Positions 55,140 through 63,945 of a stretch of 63,945 nucleotides of DNA are shown in pieces. The stretch covers positions 1 to 63,945 of the forward strand of contig NZ_JACHIK010000022.1 in NCBI RefSeq assembly GCF_014203155.1. The letters are read 5' to 3'. A model generated the notes under the pieces. That model was not told where the DNA came from. It saw nothing but the letters and a program-made list of their open reading frames with translations, and ran no database searches. The stretch comes from Shinella fusca (lineage in GTDB: Bacteria > Pseudomonadota > Alphaproteobacteria > Rhizobiales > Rhizobiaceae). How positions within the stretch are numbered: the stretch's first letter is position 1; each line of letters opens with the position of its first letter. Both the position numbers and the translations under genes were made by a program.

Positions 55140-57026
55140 ATGCAAGCACCGCAGGCCCATAGCCGGGCGCGTACGCTGTTCCTTCTCGCCCTCGGTTCCG
55201 TCGGCGTCGTCTATGGCGACATCGGCACGAGCCCGCTCTATGCCTTCCGCGAGGCGCTGCGGCCCGTGGCCGGCGACGGCCTCCAGCGCACCGAGGTGGT
55301 CGGCCTCATCTCGCTGATGATCTGGACGCTGACGATCATCGTCACGCTGAAATACGTGCTCTTCCTCCTGCGCGCCGACAACCACGGGGAGGGCGGCACG
55401 CTCTCGCTTCTGGCGCTGCTGACGAAGACGGCCGGCAAGCGCACCACCGTCCTCTTCTTCCTCGCCGCGGCAGGCGCGGCGCTCTTCATCGGCGATGCCA
55501 TGATCACGCCGGCCCTGTCGGTGCTCTCGGCCGTCGAGGGCCTGAAGCTGGTGACGCCGACGCTCGCCGACTATGTCGTGCCCATCTCCGTCGTCATCAT
55601 GGTCATGCTCTTTGCCGTCCAGTCGCTCGGCACGGCCGCGGTCTCGAAGTTCTTCGGGCCGGTCACCGCCGTCTGGTTCCTCGTCATGGGCCTCGGCGGC
55701 ATCGAGCATATCAGCGACGACCTCGCCATCTTCTCCGCCTTCAATCCCTGGTATGCCGTGCTCTTTATGGTCAACGAGGGCTATGTCGGCCTCGTCGTCC
55801 TCGGCGCGGTGTTCCTGACGGTGACGGGCGCCGAAGCGCTTTACGCGGACCTCGGCCATTTCGGCCGCCGGCCGATCCAGTGGGCCTGGTTCTGTCTCGT
55901 CTTCCCGGCGCTGACGCTGAACTATCTCGGGCAGGGCGCCTTCGTGCTCGCCCATCCGGAGGCGGTCGACAACCCGTTCTTCCTGATGTTCCCCAAATGG
56001 GCGCTGCTGCCCGTCGTCGTCCTGGCGACGGCCGCCACCATCATCGCCAGCCAGGCGGTGATCACCGGCGCCTTCTCGCTGACCCGCCAGGCGATCCATC
56101 TCGGCTTCCTGCCGCGCATGGAGATCTTCCACACCTCCGAGACCCAGACCGGCCAGATCTACCTGCCCGGCGTCAACACGGTGCTGCTCTTCGGCGTGAT
56201 GGTGCTCGTCTTCATCTTCGGCTCCTCCGAGGCGCTGGCGACCGCCTACGGCATCTCCGTCACCGGCGCGATGGTGGTGACGACCGTCCTCGCCTTCGAG
56301 TTCCTGCGCATCCGCTGGCGCTGGCGGCCGCTTGCGGCCGCCGCCGCGCTCGCCCCGCTCTTCCTCCTGGAACTCACCTTCCTCGGCGCCAACCTCCTCA
56401 AGGTGCACGACGGCGGCTACGTGCCGGTGACGATCGCCGGCGGCGTCGTCATCCTGATGTGGACCTGGACGCGCGGCACGCGCATCCTGCGCGAGAAGAC
56501 GCGCCGCACGGAGGTGCCGCTGCCGGCCTTCGTCAAGTCGGTGGAAAAGGAGAGCGCCCATGCCCCGGTCAAGGTCGCCGGCACGGCGATCTTCCTCACC
56601 AGCGACCCGGATTTCGCGCCGGCCGCGCTCCTGCACAACCTCAAGCACAACCACGTCCTGCACGAGCAGAACTTCATCCTGACGGTGAAGACCGCCAACA
56701 CGCCGCGCGTCATCCCCGCCGAGCGCTTCGCGGTGGAGAAGATCTCCGAGCGTTTCGCGCGCATAGAAATGCGCTTCGGCTTCATGGAGACGCAGAACGT
56801 TTCCCAGGCGCTCGGCCTCCTGCGCAAGGCCGGGCACAAGTTCGACATCATGTCGACCTCGTTCTATCTCGGCCGCCGCAAGCTGGTGCCCGATGCGCAA
56901 TCCGGCATGCCCATGTGGCAGGACCGCCTGTTCATCGCGCTCGCCGACCTTGCGGCCGACCCGTCCGATTACTTCCGCCTGCCGACCAACCGCGTGGTCG
57001 AACTCGGCTCGCACGTCGTCATCTGA
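55140..57026 (+). CDS. kup: Low-affinity potassium transporter Kup
   Basis: A 628-aa K+/H+ symporter of the Kup/HAK/KT family. About 12 transmembrane segments fill residues 13-450, with [19 protein letters not shown] near the N-terminus (the family signature), DNHGEGG, and [19 protein letters not shown] cytoplasmic C-terminal domain ends the protein. The long open frame that appears to join it to corA in another frame is not a fusion. Length fits the family. Confidence 0.95.
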   Translation: MQAPQAHSRARTLFLLALGSVGVVYGDIGTSPLYAFREALRPVAGDGLQRTEVVGLISLMIWTLTIIVTLKYVLFLLRADNHGEGGTLSLLALLTKTAGKRTTVLFFLAAAGAALFIGDAMITPALSVLSAVEGLKLVTPTLADYVVPISVVIMVMLFAVQSLGTAAVSKFFGPVTAVWFLVMGLGGIEHISDDLAIFSAFNPWYAVLFMVNEGYVGLVVLGAVFLTVTGAEALYADLGHFGRRPIQWAWFCLVFPALTLNYLGQGAFVLAHPEAVDNPFFLMFPKWALLPVVVLATAATIIASQAVITGAFSLTRQAIHLGFLPRMEIFHTSETQTGQIYLPGVNTVLLFGVMVLVFIFGSSEALATAYGISVTGAMVVTTVLAFEFLRIRWRWRPLAAAAALAPLFLLELTFLGANLLKVHDGGYVPVTIAGGVVILMWTWTRGTRILREKTRRTEVPLPAFVKSVEKESAHAPVKVAGTAIFLTSDPDFAPAALLHNLKHNHVLHEQNFILTVKTANTPRVIPAERFAVEKISERFARIEMRFGFMETQNVSQALGLLRKAGHKFDIMSTSFYLGRRKLVPDAQSGMPMWQDRLFIALADLAADPSDYFRLPTNRVVELGSHVVI

Positions 57027-57053
57027 CGCCGCCTCCCCATTTGCCGGCCGCCG

Positions 57054-57080
57054 GCATTAACCAACCATCAAGGTTAATGC
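57054..57080 (+). terminator. Hairpin after kup, possible terminator
   Basis: GCATTAACC pairs perfectly with GGTTAATGC around a nine-base loop, followed by TTCATTTTAG. Position and T-richness suggest termination, but the stem is AT-rich in part. Confidence 0.5.
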
Positions 57081-57201
57081 TTCATTTTAGCCTGAGAACG
57101 AGCCGTTCAAGGCCCGTGCCTCGGCGCGGCAGGCTCCCATACGATCTTATCCGGGCAGGACGACACGCCGGCATGCGTCGGCGCGAGGGGCCTGCGCATG
57201 C

Positions 57202-58419
57202 GTGGAAGTGCGGAGTAAACAGTTGCGTAAGCGTAGCGTTCGTCATGCCCGGGCAGGCCGTTTTCCCTTTCTCGCCGCCCTGAAACGGGAATGGAAACTT
57301 CCCCTCGCGCTCGGCCTCGGCCTCGTCGCGATCCTTCCCACCCAATCGGCCCGCACAGACCTTGCCGCCTATCTCGCCGGCATCAACCGCAAGGGCGGCA
57401 ACGAGACGATGGTGCTCACCCGCTCGCCCGCCGGCTCGGTGCACGAGGTCGAGATCGCCTTCGCCGACGCCATGACGACGGGCGGCATCGAGGGCGGGGC
57501 GGGCGTGGAGCTGCCGGACGGCCGCACGGCGGCGCTGCGCAGCGAAAGCAAGGGCAAGGGCGGCACGCCCGACGAGGACCGCGTCAACCGGCGCGACAAG
57601 AAGGGGCGCATCGTGGCGGTGCTGCCCGTGACGCCGCCGAAGGGCTTTGCCGCCGGCTCCATCCTGGAGCGCACCAGCTCGCTCCTCTCGCCCCTCTTCG
57701 ACAGCGGCGAGCGCATGGCCTTCGCCCGGCCGAAGATCAAGGGCAAGGAGATCGAGATCGCCACCGCCTTCTACAAGAAGAAGCCGGTCCATGCGGACGA
57801 CGGCGTCTCGCCGATGATCGCAAGCCTCGTCACCAACGAGACCGCCGACGTGCTGGCGACCGCCTATGCCCGCGTCGAGCCGGACTATGCCCGCGAATCC
57901 CCCTTCGATTCCATCCTGAAGCCGAAGAAGGAGGCGGGCCGCTTTATTCCGGACATCTCGCCCGAGGACCATGCCTGGGCCGCAAGCGTGCTGCCGGCGG
58001 AGGTGTTCACCGCCAGGGAGCAGAAGTGCCTTGCCGAGGCCATCTACTTCGAGGCGCGCGGCGAACAGCCGAGGGGCCAGGCCGCGGTGGCGCAGGTTGT
58101 GCTCAACCGCGTGCGCAACCCCGCCTATCCCAACACGATCTGCGGCGTCGTCTACCAGAACGAGCATATGCGCGGGCGCTGCCAGTTCTCGTTCGCCTGC
58201 GACCGCATTCCCGATCTCATCCTCTCGCCGTGGAACTGGAAGACCGCCAAGGAGATCGCCATGGCCGTGACGGCCGGCAAGATCTGGCTCGACGACGTGG
58301 GCTCGGCGACGCACTACCACGCCACCTACGTGAACCCGCCGTGGGGCCGCACGATGCAGCGCGTCTCCAAGATCGGCAAGCACATCTTCTACCGCACCTA
58401 TGGCGGCGGCTGGAGCTGA
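57202..58419 (+). CDS. SleB-type cell wall hydrolase, membrane-anchored
   Basis: A 405-aa protein with an N-terminal hydrophobic segment (about 33-46; LPLALGLGLVAILP) after a basic stretch, so it is probably anchored or exported. A long region without known motifs (50-270) comes next. The C-terminal Hydrolase_2 (SleB) domain covers about 275-395 with LAEAIYFEARGEQPRGQAAV, NRVRNPAYP and ATHYHATYVNPPW. SleB-like enzymes cleave peptidoglycan glycans (lytic transglycosylase activity in spore-formers); in rhizobia the role is unknown. The start could be GTG 57202 or TTG 57223, the latter with a better-placed CGGAG. Confidence 0.85.
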   Translation: MEVRSKQLRKRSVRHARAGRFPFLAALKREWKLPLALGLGLVAILPTQSARTDLAAYLAGINRKGGNETMVLTRSPAGSVHEVEIAFADAMTTGGIEGGAGVELPDGRTAALRSESKGKGGTPDEDRVNRRDKKGRIVAVLPVTPPKGFAAGSILERTSSLLSPLFDSGERMAFARPKIKGKEIEIATAFYKKKPVHADDGVSPMIASLVTNETADVLATAYARVEPDYARESPFDSILKPKKEAGRFIPDISPEDHAWAASVLPAEVFTAREQKCLAEAIYFEARGEQPRGQAAVAQVVLNRVRNPAYPNTICGVVYQNEHMRGRCQFSFACDRIPDLILSPWNWKTAKEIAMAVTAGKIWLDDVGSATHYHATYVNPPWGRTMQRVSKIGKHIFYRTYGGGWS

Positions 58420-58569
58420 CGGGCGGCAAGCCCGCCCCTGCGCGGTGCGGTGAGTCCGCCCCGCGGCGCGCGCGATTCCCGGGCGGAGAGTCGCACCCTG
58501 ACGCGCGATTCACGATAATCTATTGATTTTATTTGATTTATTTGCAGTCGCGCAAAGCTCTGCCACGCC

Positions 58570-58598
58570 TTGACTATGCAGGCACCTAAAACTATGTT
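58570..58598 (+). promoter_or_regulatory. Predicted promoter of the F0 ATP synthase operon
   Basis: TTGACT and TATGTT separated by 17 bases, about 100 bp upstream of the atpI start. The boxes are close to the housekeeping sigma consensus. Confidence 0.7.
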
Positions 58599-58696
58599 GC
58601 GCCCGACTTCGAAAGGGGTCGGAATTGGCTTGAATCCTAGCCTTCAATATGTCCGCAATGGGGCGAAAGCACCGCCGGAAAGAATGTGAGGATGCC

Positions 58697-59065
58697 ATGA
58701 CCGATCAGCAAAAGGGAAGTCTGGAAGACCGGCTGAAGCGCCTGGACGCGGAACTCGCGGAGAAGCGCAGGACGGACGGGGCGGAAGAAGCCGCCGAGAC
58801 GCGGGCAGCCGAGAGCCGGACGGGCTATGCGGTCGCCATGAAGCTCTCGAGCGAGTTCGTCGCCGCCGTCATCGTCGGGGCGCTTCTGGGCTATCTTTTG
58901 GACCATTTTGCGGGTACAGGGCCGTGGGGGATGATCGCACTCCTGCTCCTCGGTTTCGGTGCCGGCGTTCTGAACGTCATGCGCGCGGCCGGCATGGTGG
59001 CATCGCCCCACCCGGTCGACAGGCTGGCGGGGCGGGACGGAAGTAAGACGAAGGACGGCGCCTGA
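58697..59065 (+). CDS. atpI: ATP synthase protein I
   Basis: A 122-aa membrane protein that assists assembly of the c-ring (and Mg2+ supply in some models). A helical charged N-terminus (LEDRLKRLDAELAEKRR) is followed by two hydrophobic segments (about 52-70 and 78-98), as in the alphaproteobacterial AtpI. GAGGA precedes the ATG. It leads the F0 operon. Confidence 0.9.
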   Translation: MTDQQKGSLEDRLKRLDAELAEKRRTDGAEEAAETRAAESRTGYAVAMKLSSEFVAAVIVGALLGYLLDHFAGTGPWGMIALLLLGFGAGVLNVMRAAGMVASPHPVDRLAGRDGSKTKDGA

Positions 59066-59125
59066 CGGCGCGGTCTCAATTAGGGTGACTTCCGCCGCAA
59101 GGCGGGCAAGCGAGAGAGATACACG

Positions 59126-59878
59126 GTGTCAAACGATCCGACCCACCAGTTCCTGGTCAACAAGATTGTTCCGATCGAGATCGGCGGTATCGATTTCTCG
59201 TTCACCAATTCCTCGCTGTTCATGGTCGCGACGGTCGCGGTCGCCGCGGGCTTCCTCTACTTCACGACCTCCCAGCGCGGCCTCGTTCCGAGCCGCCTGC
59301 AGTCGGTCTCCGAAATGTCCTACGAGTTCGTCGCATCGATGCTGCGGGACGGGGCGGGCAGCCACGGGATGAAGTTCTTCCCGTTCGTCTTCTCGCTCTT
59401 CATGTTCGTGCTGACGGCGAACCTCATCGGCATGGTGCCCTATTTCTTCACGGTCACCAGCCAGATCATCGTCACCTTCACGCTGGCCCTGCTCGTCATC
59501 GGCACGGTCATCTTCTACGGTTTCTTCAAGCACGGCTTCGGCTTCCTGAAGCTCTTCGTGCCGTCCGGCGTTCCCGGCGCGCTCCTGCCGCTGGTCGTCT
59601 CGATCGAGGTCATCTCGTTCCTCTCGCGTCCGATCAGCCTGTCGATCCGTCTTTTCGCCAACATGCTGGCCGGCCACATCACGCTTAAGGTCTTCGCAGG
59701 CTTCGTCGCCTCGCTGGGCGCGTTCGGCGCCATCGGCGTCGCCGGCTCGATCCTGCCCCTTCTCATGACCGTCGCCCTGACGGGTCTCGAATTCCTCGTG
59801 TCGTTCCTGCAGGCCTATGTCTTCGCAGTCCTGACATGCATGTACCTCAACGATGCCCTGCATCCGGGTGGTCACTAG
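59126..59878 (+). CDS. atpB: ATP synthase F0 subunit a
   Basis: A 250-aa integral membrane subunit with half-channels for protons. The essential Arg is in the [19 protein letters not shown] block. About six hydrophobic segments are seen. The start is GTG 59126 with GAGAG upstream. Confidence 0.96.
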   Translation: MSNDPTHQFLVNKIVPIEIGGIDFSFTNSSLFMVATVAVAAGFLYFTTSQRGLVPSRLQSVSEMSYEFVASMLRDGAGSHGMKFFPFVFSLFMFVLTANLIGMVPYFFTVTSQIIVTFTLALLVIGTVIFYGFFKHGFGFLKLFVPSGVPGALLPLVVSIEVISFLSRPISLSIRLFANMLAGHITLKVFAGFVASLGAFGAIGVAGSILPLLMTVALTGLEFLVSFLQAYVFAVLTCMYLNDALHPGGH

Positions 59879-59943
59879 GAAACAGTCGCCGGCGCCCACG
59901 GGCGTCGCTTAAAAGCCGCAACAACCCATTCAAGGAGTTCAAC

Positions 59944-60171
59944 ATGGAAGCGGAAGCAGCAAAGTTCATCGGCGCAGGTCTTGCCACGTTCGGTCTCGCC
60001 GGCACGGCCCTCGGCCTCGGCAACATCTTCGGCAGCTACCTCTCCGGTGCTCTGCGCAACCCGTCTGCTGCCGACAGCCAGTTCGGCCGTCTCGTATTCG
60101 GCTTCGCCGTTACGGAAGCTCTGGGCATCTTCTCGCTGCTCATCGCTCTCCTTCTCCTCTTCGCCGTCTGA
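59944..60171 (+). CDS. atpE: ATP synthase F0 subunit c
   Basis: A 75-aa hairpin subunit of the rotor ring. Two hydrophobic helices flank the polar loop SGALRNPSA, and the proton-carrying Glu is in [13 protein letters not shown]. The conserved GxGxG-like ALGLGNIFG lies in the first helix. AAGGAG precedes the ATG. Its length matches other rhizobial c subunits. Confidence 0.97.
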   Translation: MEAEAAKFIGAGLATFGLAGTALGLGNIFGSYLSGALRNPSAADSQFGRLVFGFAVTEALGIFSLLIALLLLFAV

Positions 60172-60259
60172 TATCGGCCGAGGACCGGACCATGGCCCTT
60201 CGGGCCGTGGTCCATCGTACGCTTGAGTACATGATTGTGAATGCCCCCTGGAGGTGAGC

Positions 60260-60892
60260 ATGTCCGTGACCCCGGCGTCGGCCGAGTCCACCCCTTTCGA
60301 AATCGCCCAGGCGGAAACCCCTGCGGACACGCATGCGGCGCAGCCGGCGGGCGAAGTGCACACCGAGACGGGTGTGGCACACGGTGAAGAGCACGCCTCC
60401 GGCGTCTTCCCGCCTTTCGACCAGACCACGTTCGCATCGCAGGTCCTGTGGCTGGCGATCACCTTCGGTCTTTTCTATCTTCTCATGTCGAAGCTCGTCA
60501 TTCCGCGTATCGGCGGCATTCTCGAGACGCGCCATGACCGCATCGCGCAGGACCTCGACGAGGCCTCCCGCCTGAAGGCGGAAGCGGACGCCGCCATCGC
60601 CTCCTACGAGCAGGAACTGGCCTCCGCTCGCGCCAAGGGCAACGCGATCGCCTCGACCGCCCGCGACGAAGCCAAGGCCAAGGCCGATGCCGAGCGCGCC
60701 AAGATCGAAGCCTCGCTGCAGGACAAGATCGCCGGCGCAGAGGCCCGCATCGCCGAGATCAAGGCCAAGGCGCTTGCCGATGTCGGCACGATCGCCGAGG
60801 ACACGACCGGCGCGCTCGTCGAGCAGCTGATCGGCGCCAAGGCCACCAAGGCCGAAGTCGCTTCGGCCGTGAAGACGGCCGCAGGCGAATAA
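60260..60892 (+). CDS. atpF': ATP synthase F0 subunit b' (b-prime)
   Basis: A 210-aa b-type stator subunit. It has an extended N-terminus (about 1-58), one membrane helix (about 60-80), and a long charged coiled coil. Alphaproteobacteria carry b' and b as a heterodimer; this longer first copy fits b'. GGAGG is seven bases before ATG 60260. It is followed by atpF ten bases downstream. Confidence 0.93.
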   Translation: MSVTPASAESTPFEIAQAETPADTHAAQPAGEVHTETGVAHGEEHASGVFPPFDQTTFASQVLWLAITFGLFYLLMSKLVIPRIGGILETRHDRIAQDLDEASRLKAEADAAIASYEQELASARAKGNAIASTARDEAKAKADAERAKIEASLQDKIAGAEARIAEIKAKALADVGTIAEDTTGALVEQLIGAKATKAEVASAVKTAAGE

Positions 60893-60902
60893 GGAGGTTC
60901 CC

Positions 60903-61388
60903 ATGGCATTCGACGCAACATTCTTCGCCTTCGTCGGCTTCCTCCTGTTCCTTGCCCTCATCGCCTATCTCAAGGTGCCGGGCATGATGGCCAAGGGTCT
61001 CGACGCACGCGCGGAAAAGATCCAGAACGAACTGGCCGAGGCCAAGCGCCTGCGCGAGGAGGCCCAGCACCTGCTGGCCGAATACCAGCGCAAGCGCAAG
61101 GATGCCGAGGCGGAAGCCGCAAGCATCGTCGCCGCCGCCGAACGCGAGGCGAGCGCCCTGACCGCCGACGCCAAGCAGAAGACGGAAGAATACGTCACCC
61201 GCCGCACGGCGCTCTCCGAGCAGAAGATCAAGCAGGCGGAAGCCGACGCGATCAACGCCGTGCGCGCCGCCGCCGTCGACCTTGCCGTCGCCGCCGCCGA
61301 GAAGGTCATCGCCGCCAAGGCCGATGCCGCGACCGGCAAGGCGCTCTTCGACAACGCGATCAGCGAAGTGAAGGCCCGCCTCAACTAA
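60903..61388 (+). CDS. atpF: ATP synthase F0 subunit b
   Basis: A 161-aa b subunit. A single N-terminal membrane helix (FFAFVGFLLFLALIAYLKV) is followed by a Lys/Glu/Ala coiled coil (about 30-160). AAGGAGG precedes the ATG. It is the last gene of the F0 operon, which ends in a terminator. The F1 genes are not in this window, as is normal in this group. Confidence 0.95.
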   Translation: MAFDATFFAFVGFLLFLALIAYLKVPGMMAKGLDARAEKIQNELAEAKRLREEAQHLLAEYQRKRKDAEAEAASIVAAAEREASALTADAKQKTEEYVTRRTALSEQKIKQAEADAINAVRAAAVDLAVAAAEKVIAAKADAATGKALFDNAISEVKARLN

Positions 61389-61411
61389 GCGGCGCCCTCA
61401 TCGGACGATTT

Positions 61412-61442
61412 GAAAAAGGCCGGAGCGATCCGGCCTTTTTTG
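61412..61442 (+). terminator. Terminator of the F0 ATP synthase operon
   Basis: AAAGGCCGG pairs with CCGGCCTTT around AGCGAT, followed by TTTTG. It lies 25 bp after atpF. Confidence 0.93.
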
Positions 61443-61467
61443 CGTCTGCGGGGAGCACGTACCGGAT

Positions 61468-61650
61468 GGCGTGGATCCTCGGGTCAAACCCGAGGATGAC
61501 GGTGGGGAGGCGAGGATGACGGTGGGGAGGGGATGTTTGCAGACCCATTCAAGGATACGGCATGCGGAACCCTTGCCTAGGTTCGCCTTCCCTCCCTTCC
61601 ATCGTCATCCTCGGGCTTGACCCGAGGATCCACGCCCTGCGGCACGCCGT
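61468..61650. repeat. Palindromic repeat (CGTCATCCTCGGGCTTGACC type) with a 20-bp tandem duplication
   Basis: GCGTGGATCCTCGGGTCAAACC runs to GAGGATGACGG and is mirrored at about 61600-61640. Inside, CGAGGATGACGGTGGGGAGG is present twice in tandem (61491-61510 and 61511-61530), an exact duplication. It fills the atpF-rnhB gap. Confidence 0.85.
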
Positions 61651-61659
61651 CGCCGCACC

Positions 61660-62310
61660 TCACTCCTGCCGCAGCGGCCGGAAGCTCATGCGGTGCAGGC
61701 GACAGGGCCCAATCGCCTCGATCGCCCGCCGGTGCACCTCGGTGGCGTAGCCGGCGTGGACGGCGAAGCCGTAGCCCGGGAAGGTGGCGTCGGCGCGGGC
61801 CATCATGCGGTCGCGCATCACCTTGGCGACGATGGAGGCGGCGGCGACGGAGAGCGAGCGGGCATCGCCCTTGACGACGGCGCGGCCCTCGCAGGCAAGG
61901 CCCGGCGGAACGTCGCGCCCGTCGGCGAGCACCAGCTTCGGCGCGACCTCCAGCCCCGCCACGGCCCGGCGCATGGCATCGAGGCTCGCCTTGCGGATAT
62001 CGATGATGTCGATTCGCCGCGACGAGCTGGACGCGACGGAGACGAAGGCGCTCTGCATGATGAGGGCAAAGAGCGCCTCGCGCCGCGCGGCGCTGAGCTG
62101 CTTGGAATCGTTGAGGCCGGGCGGGATATTCTCCGGGTCGAGCACCACGGCGGCGGCGACGACGGGGCCGGCGAGCGGCCCGCGGCCTGCCTCGTCCGTG
62201 CCGGCGACCGGCCAGATCCCGTGCTTGCGGGCGGCAAGCTCCATGGAGAAATCCGGCCCTTCGGGCAGGTCGAAAAGAAGGCGGGAATCGGAGGATGCGG
62301 GACGGGACAT
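61660..62310 (-). CDS. rnhB: Ribonuclease HII
   Basis: A 216-aa endonuclease that cuts RNA in RNA-DNA hybrids and at single ribonucleotides. The metal site motif is [14 protein letters not shown] (Asp-Glu), with further acids in VLADGRD and a C-terminal block starting KVMRDRMM. The ATG at 62310 has GAGG upstream. Neighbours suggest no operon partner except possibly the radical SAM gene upstream. Confidence 0.95.
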   Translation of the reverse strand: MSRPASSDSRLLFDLPEGPDFSMELAARKHGIWPVAGTDEAGRGPLAGPVVAAAVVLDPENIPPGLNDSKQLSAARREALFALIMQSAFVSVASSSSRRIDIIDIRKASLDAMRRAVAGLEVAPKLVLADGRDVPPGLACEGRAVVKGDARSLSVAAASIVAKVMRDRMMARADATFPGYGFAVHAGYATEVHRRAIEAIGPCRLHRMSFRPLRQE

Positions 62311-62475
62311 GCGGCGAACCTCGCACATCCATCCGATTCCCTGCAAGTCCTCCGGCAGGAGGCGGATGCCGGAGGAACGCCGGTCAGCGCGGGGAAGCGG
62401 ACCGGAGATAGGGGCCGGGCGACGTCGCCCGGCCGATCTCATAATGCGGCGCGGCAGGAAGCCGCCGCTGCGGCT

Positions 62476-63633
62476 TTATAGCAGCGAGAGCTGCACGCCG
62501 CTGCCCGACGGCGGCACGAACTGGTCGACGGCGAGATTGCGGCGCGTGCGCGTCAGCTCCAGCCGCTTGGAGGCCATCTCGAAGCGGCGGGCGATCTGCC
62601 AGGCATAGGGGCCGGCGCCCTTCATGCGTTTGCCGAACTCGGCGTCGTAATCCTTGCCGCCGCGCATGGAGCGCACCAGCGACATGACGTGGCGGTAGCG
62701 GTCGGGATAGTTGCGCAGCAGCCAGTCGCGGAAGAGGGGGCTCACCTCCAGCGGCAGGCGCAGGAGCACGTAGCTTGCCTCCAGCGCCCCGGCCGCCTTG
62801 CCCGAATCCAGCACCCGCTCGATCTCGTGGTCGTTGAGGCCGGGAATGATCGGCGCCATCATGACGGCGGTCGGGATGCCCGCCTCCGAGAGCGCGCGGA
62901 TCGCCTCCAGCCGGCGCGGCGGCGTGGCGGCGCGCGGCTCCATGGTGCGGGCGAGCTTGCGGTCGAGCGTGGTGACGGAAAGGCCGACCCAGGCAAGCCC
63001 GCGCGCCGCCATGCGCGAGAGGATGTCGATGTCGCGCATGACGAGCGCCGACTTGGTGACGATGGAGACCGGATGGTTCGCCTTGTCCAGCACCTCGAGG
63101 ATCTGGCGCATGATCCGCCATTCCTTCTCGATCGGCTGGTAGGGGTCGGTATTGGTGCCGATGGCGATGACGCGCGGCTTGTAGCCGGGCCTGGAAAGCT
63201 CCCGCTCCAGCAGCTTCGGCGCATCGGGCTTGGCAAACAGCTTCGCCTCGAAATCGAGGCCGGCGGACAGGCCCATGAAGGCATGGGTCGGCCGGGCGAA
63301 ACAATAGATGCAGCCGTGCTCGCAGCCGCGGTAGGGGTTGATCGAGCGGTCGAAGGGAATGTCGGGCGATTCGTTGCGGGTGATGATGGCGCGCGGCTTT
63401 TCCACCTGCACTTCCGTGCGGAAGGGCGGCAGGTCCTCCAGCGTCTGCCAGCCGTCGTCGAACCCCTCGCGCGTCAGCGGCTCGAACCGGCCGGTGAAGT
63501 TCAGCCCGGCGCCCCGGCCGCGCCGGCGCTCCGTATCGACGCGCAGGCCCGTCTCGGCCAGCAACGCTTCGGCAACGTCCTTCGCATGGCCGGGCGCAAG
63601 CGCGCCCTGCCTGAGGCTTACAAGATCGTTCAT
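62476..63633 (-). CDS. Radical SAM protein, PA0069 type (SplB-related)
   Basis: A 385-aa radical SAM enzyme. The 4Fe-4S-binding CxxxCxxC is in RGCEHGCIYCFARPTH (about residues 96-111). A typical TIM-barrel follows with NTDPYQP and SIVTKSALVMRDIDIL. It is related to spore photoproduct lyase-like proteins, but in non-spore-formers the reaction is unknown. The ATG at 63633 has GGAG six bases before; ATGs at 63654 and 63711 are less likely. It is upstream of rnhB in the same direction. Confidence 0.9.
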   Translation of the reverse strand: MNDLVSLRQGALAPGHAKDVAEALLAETGLRVDTERRRGRGAGLNFTGRFEPLTREGFDDGWQTLEDLPPFRTEVQVEKPRAIITRNESPDIPFDRSINPYRGCEHGCIYCFARPTHAFMGLSAGLDFEAKLFAKPDAPKLLERELSRPGYKPRVIAIGTNTDPYQPIEKEWRIMRQILEVLDKANHPVSIVTKSALVMRDIDILSRMAARGLAWVGLSVTTLDRKLARTMEPRAATPPRRLEAIRALSEAGIPTAVMMAPIIPGLNDHEIERVLDSGKAAGALEASYVLLRLPLEVSPLFRDWLLRNYPDRYRHVMSLVRSMRGGKDYDAEFGKRMKGAGPYAWQIARRFEMASKRLELTRTRRNLAVDQFVPPSGSGVQLSLL

Positions 63634-63760
63634 GGCTGTCTCCGACGGGGCCATCCGCCCCGATTCAATGACTATATTCCTATCGCCGGAATGAGAACAT
63701 TGCAAGAACAAAATTGGAGGGGCTTCTCGTGGAAGGCGCGGAAAACGGTATACGCCGCTT

Positions 63761-63875
63761 TGCCCCTCACCCTAACCCTCTCCCCGCAAGCGGGGCGAGG
63801 GGACGTGCCTGACGAGCAGATATTGTTTGAGGAAGCCGGCGCAACATACCCCTTCGCCCCGCTTGCGGGGAGAGC
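63761..63875. repeat. Palindromic repeat of the CCCCGCAAGCGGGG family, copy 3
   Basis: TGCCCCTCACCCTAACCCTC, TCCCCGCAAGCGGGG, a centre with GTTTGAGGAAGCCGGCGC as in copy 2, and CCCCGCTTGCGGGGAGAG. It lies near the right edge of the window. The remaining 63876-63945 holds nothing I can support. Confidence 0.88.
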
Positions 63876-63945
63876 GACTGTCTTTGTGGTCAAGCGTTTT
63901 TCCATGGTTTACCGTCGCGGATGATTGCGTTGAGGATGGTGAGGA

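Noticed and set aside
54231..57026. A 931-aa frame that seems to join CorA-region sequence to Kup
   Set aside because: Its first part reads corA in the wrong frame. Kup begins with its own ATG at 55140 and has family length.

Overview
This is a 64 kb stretch of chromosomal DNA from an alphaproteobacterium, very probably a member of the Rhizobiaceae (Rhizobium/Agrobacterium/Shinella/Ensifer type). The pointers are the high GC content, a free-standing F0 ATP synthase operon (atpI-B-E-F'-F) with paired b' and b subunits, a hisS-hisZ-hisG block, small families typical of this group (DUF4170, DUF2093), a CIRCE-controlled groESL operon, and many copies of intergenic palindromic repeats of the rhizobial mosaic (RIME-like) kind. 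The species cannot be named from the sequence alone.

Layout. 0.1-5.2 kb: two L,D-transpeptidases, a DNA repair glycosylase, a possible copper-linked pair (DUF305 plus a small His/Met-rich exported protein), and a small PAS-like protein divergent from an XRE regulator. 5.3-8.9 kb: hisS, hisZ, hisG. 9.1-14.6 kb: a glutathione transferase, a ferredoxin reductase-like flavoprotein, a large MHYT-PAS-PAS-GGDEF-EAL protein and a second PAS-like paralogue. 15.1-17.3 kb: groEL/groES. 17.5-27.7 kb: mostly housekeeping genes (ribF, ileS, tadA, an RluB-type pseudouridine synthase, rsmD, a patatin-like esterase). 27.7-28.7 kb: an intact IS1-family element inserted in a palindromic repeat. 28.7-38.8 kb: a CPA2 antiporter, pmbA, a cysQ-like phosphatase, the lipopolysaccharide genes waaA and lpxK, and mutL. 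39.0-42.7 kb: three consecutive signalling genes (PAS-PAS-receiver protein, GGDEF-EAL protein, PilZ protein). 42.9-50.7 kb: accessory metabolism, with a LysR/MttB-family pair, a PRC-barrel protein, and a De Ley-Doudoroff-type sugar acid operon (SDR, dgoK, dgoA, SMP-30 lactonase) with a divergent IclR regulator. 51-57 kb: two tandem LuxR-type regulators, mrp, corA and kup. 57.2-63.6 kb: a SleB-type cell wall hydrolase, the F0 ATP synthase operon, rnhB and a radical SAM protein.

Most of the window is ordinary core genome. The best candidates for something less described are the pair of unlinked PAS-like paralogues, the tandem LuxR proteins that lack key acyl-homoserine-lactone contacts, the three-gene c-di-GMP cassette, the repeat whose right arm forms the only visible hisZ Shine-Dalgarno sequence, and the decayed duplication of the groEL 3' end. 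No tRNA, rRNA, CRISPR array, prophage or defence island was seen. Three families of dispersed palindromes fill most of the larger intergenic gaps.
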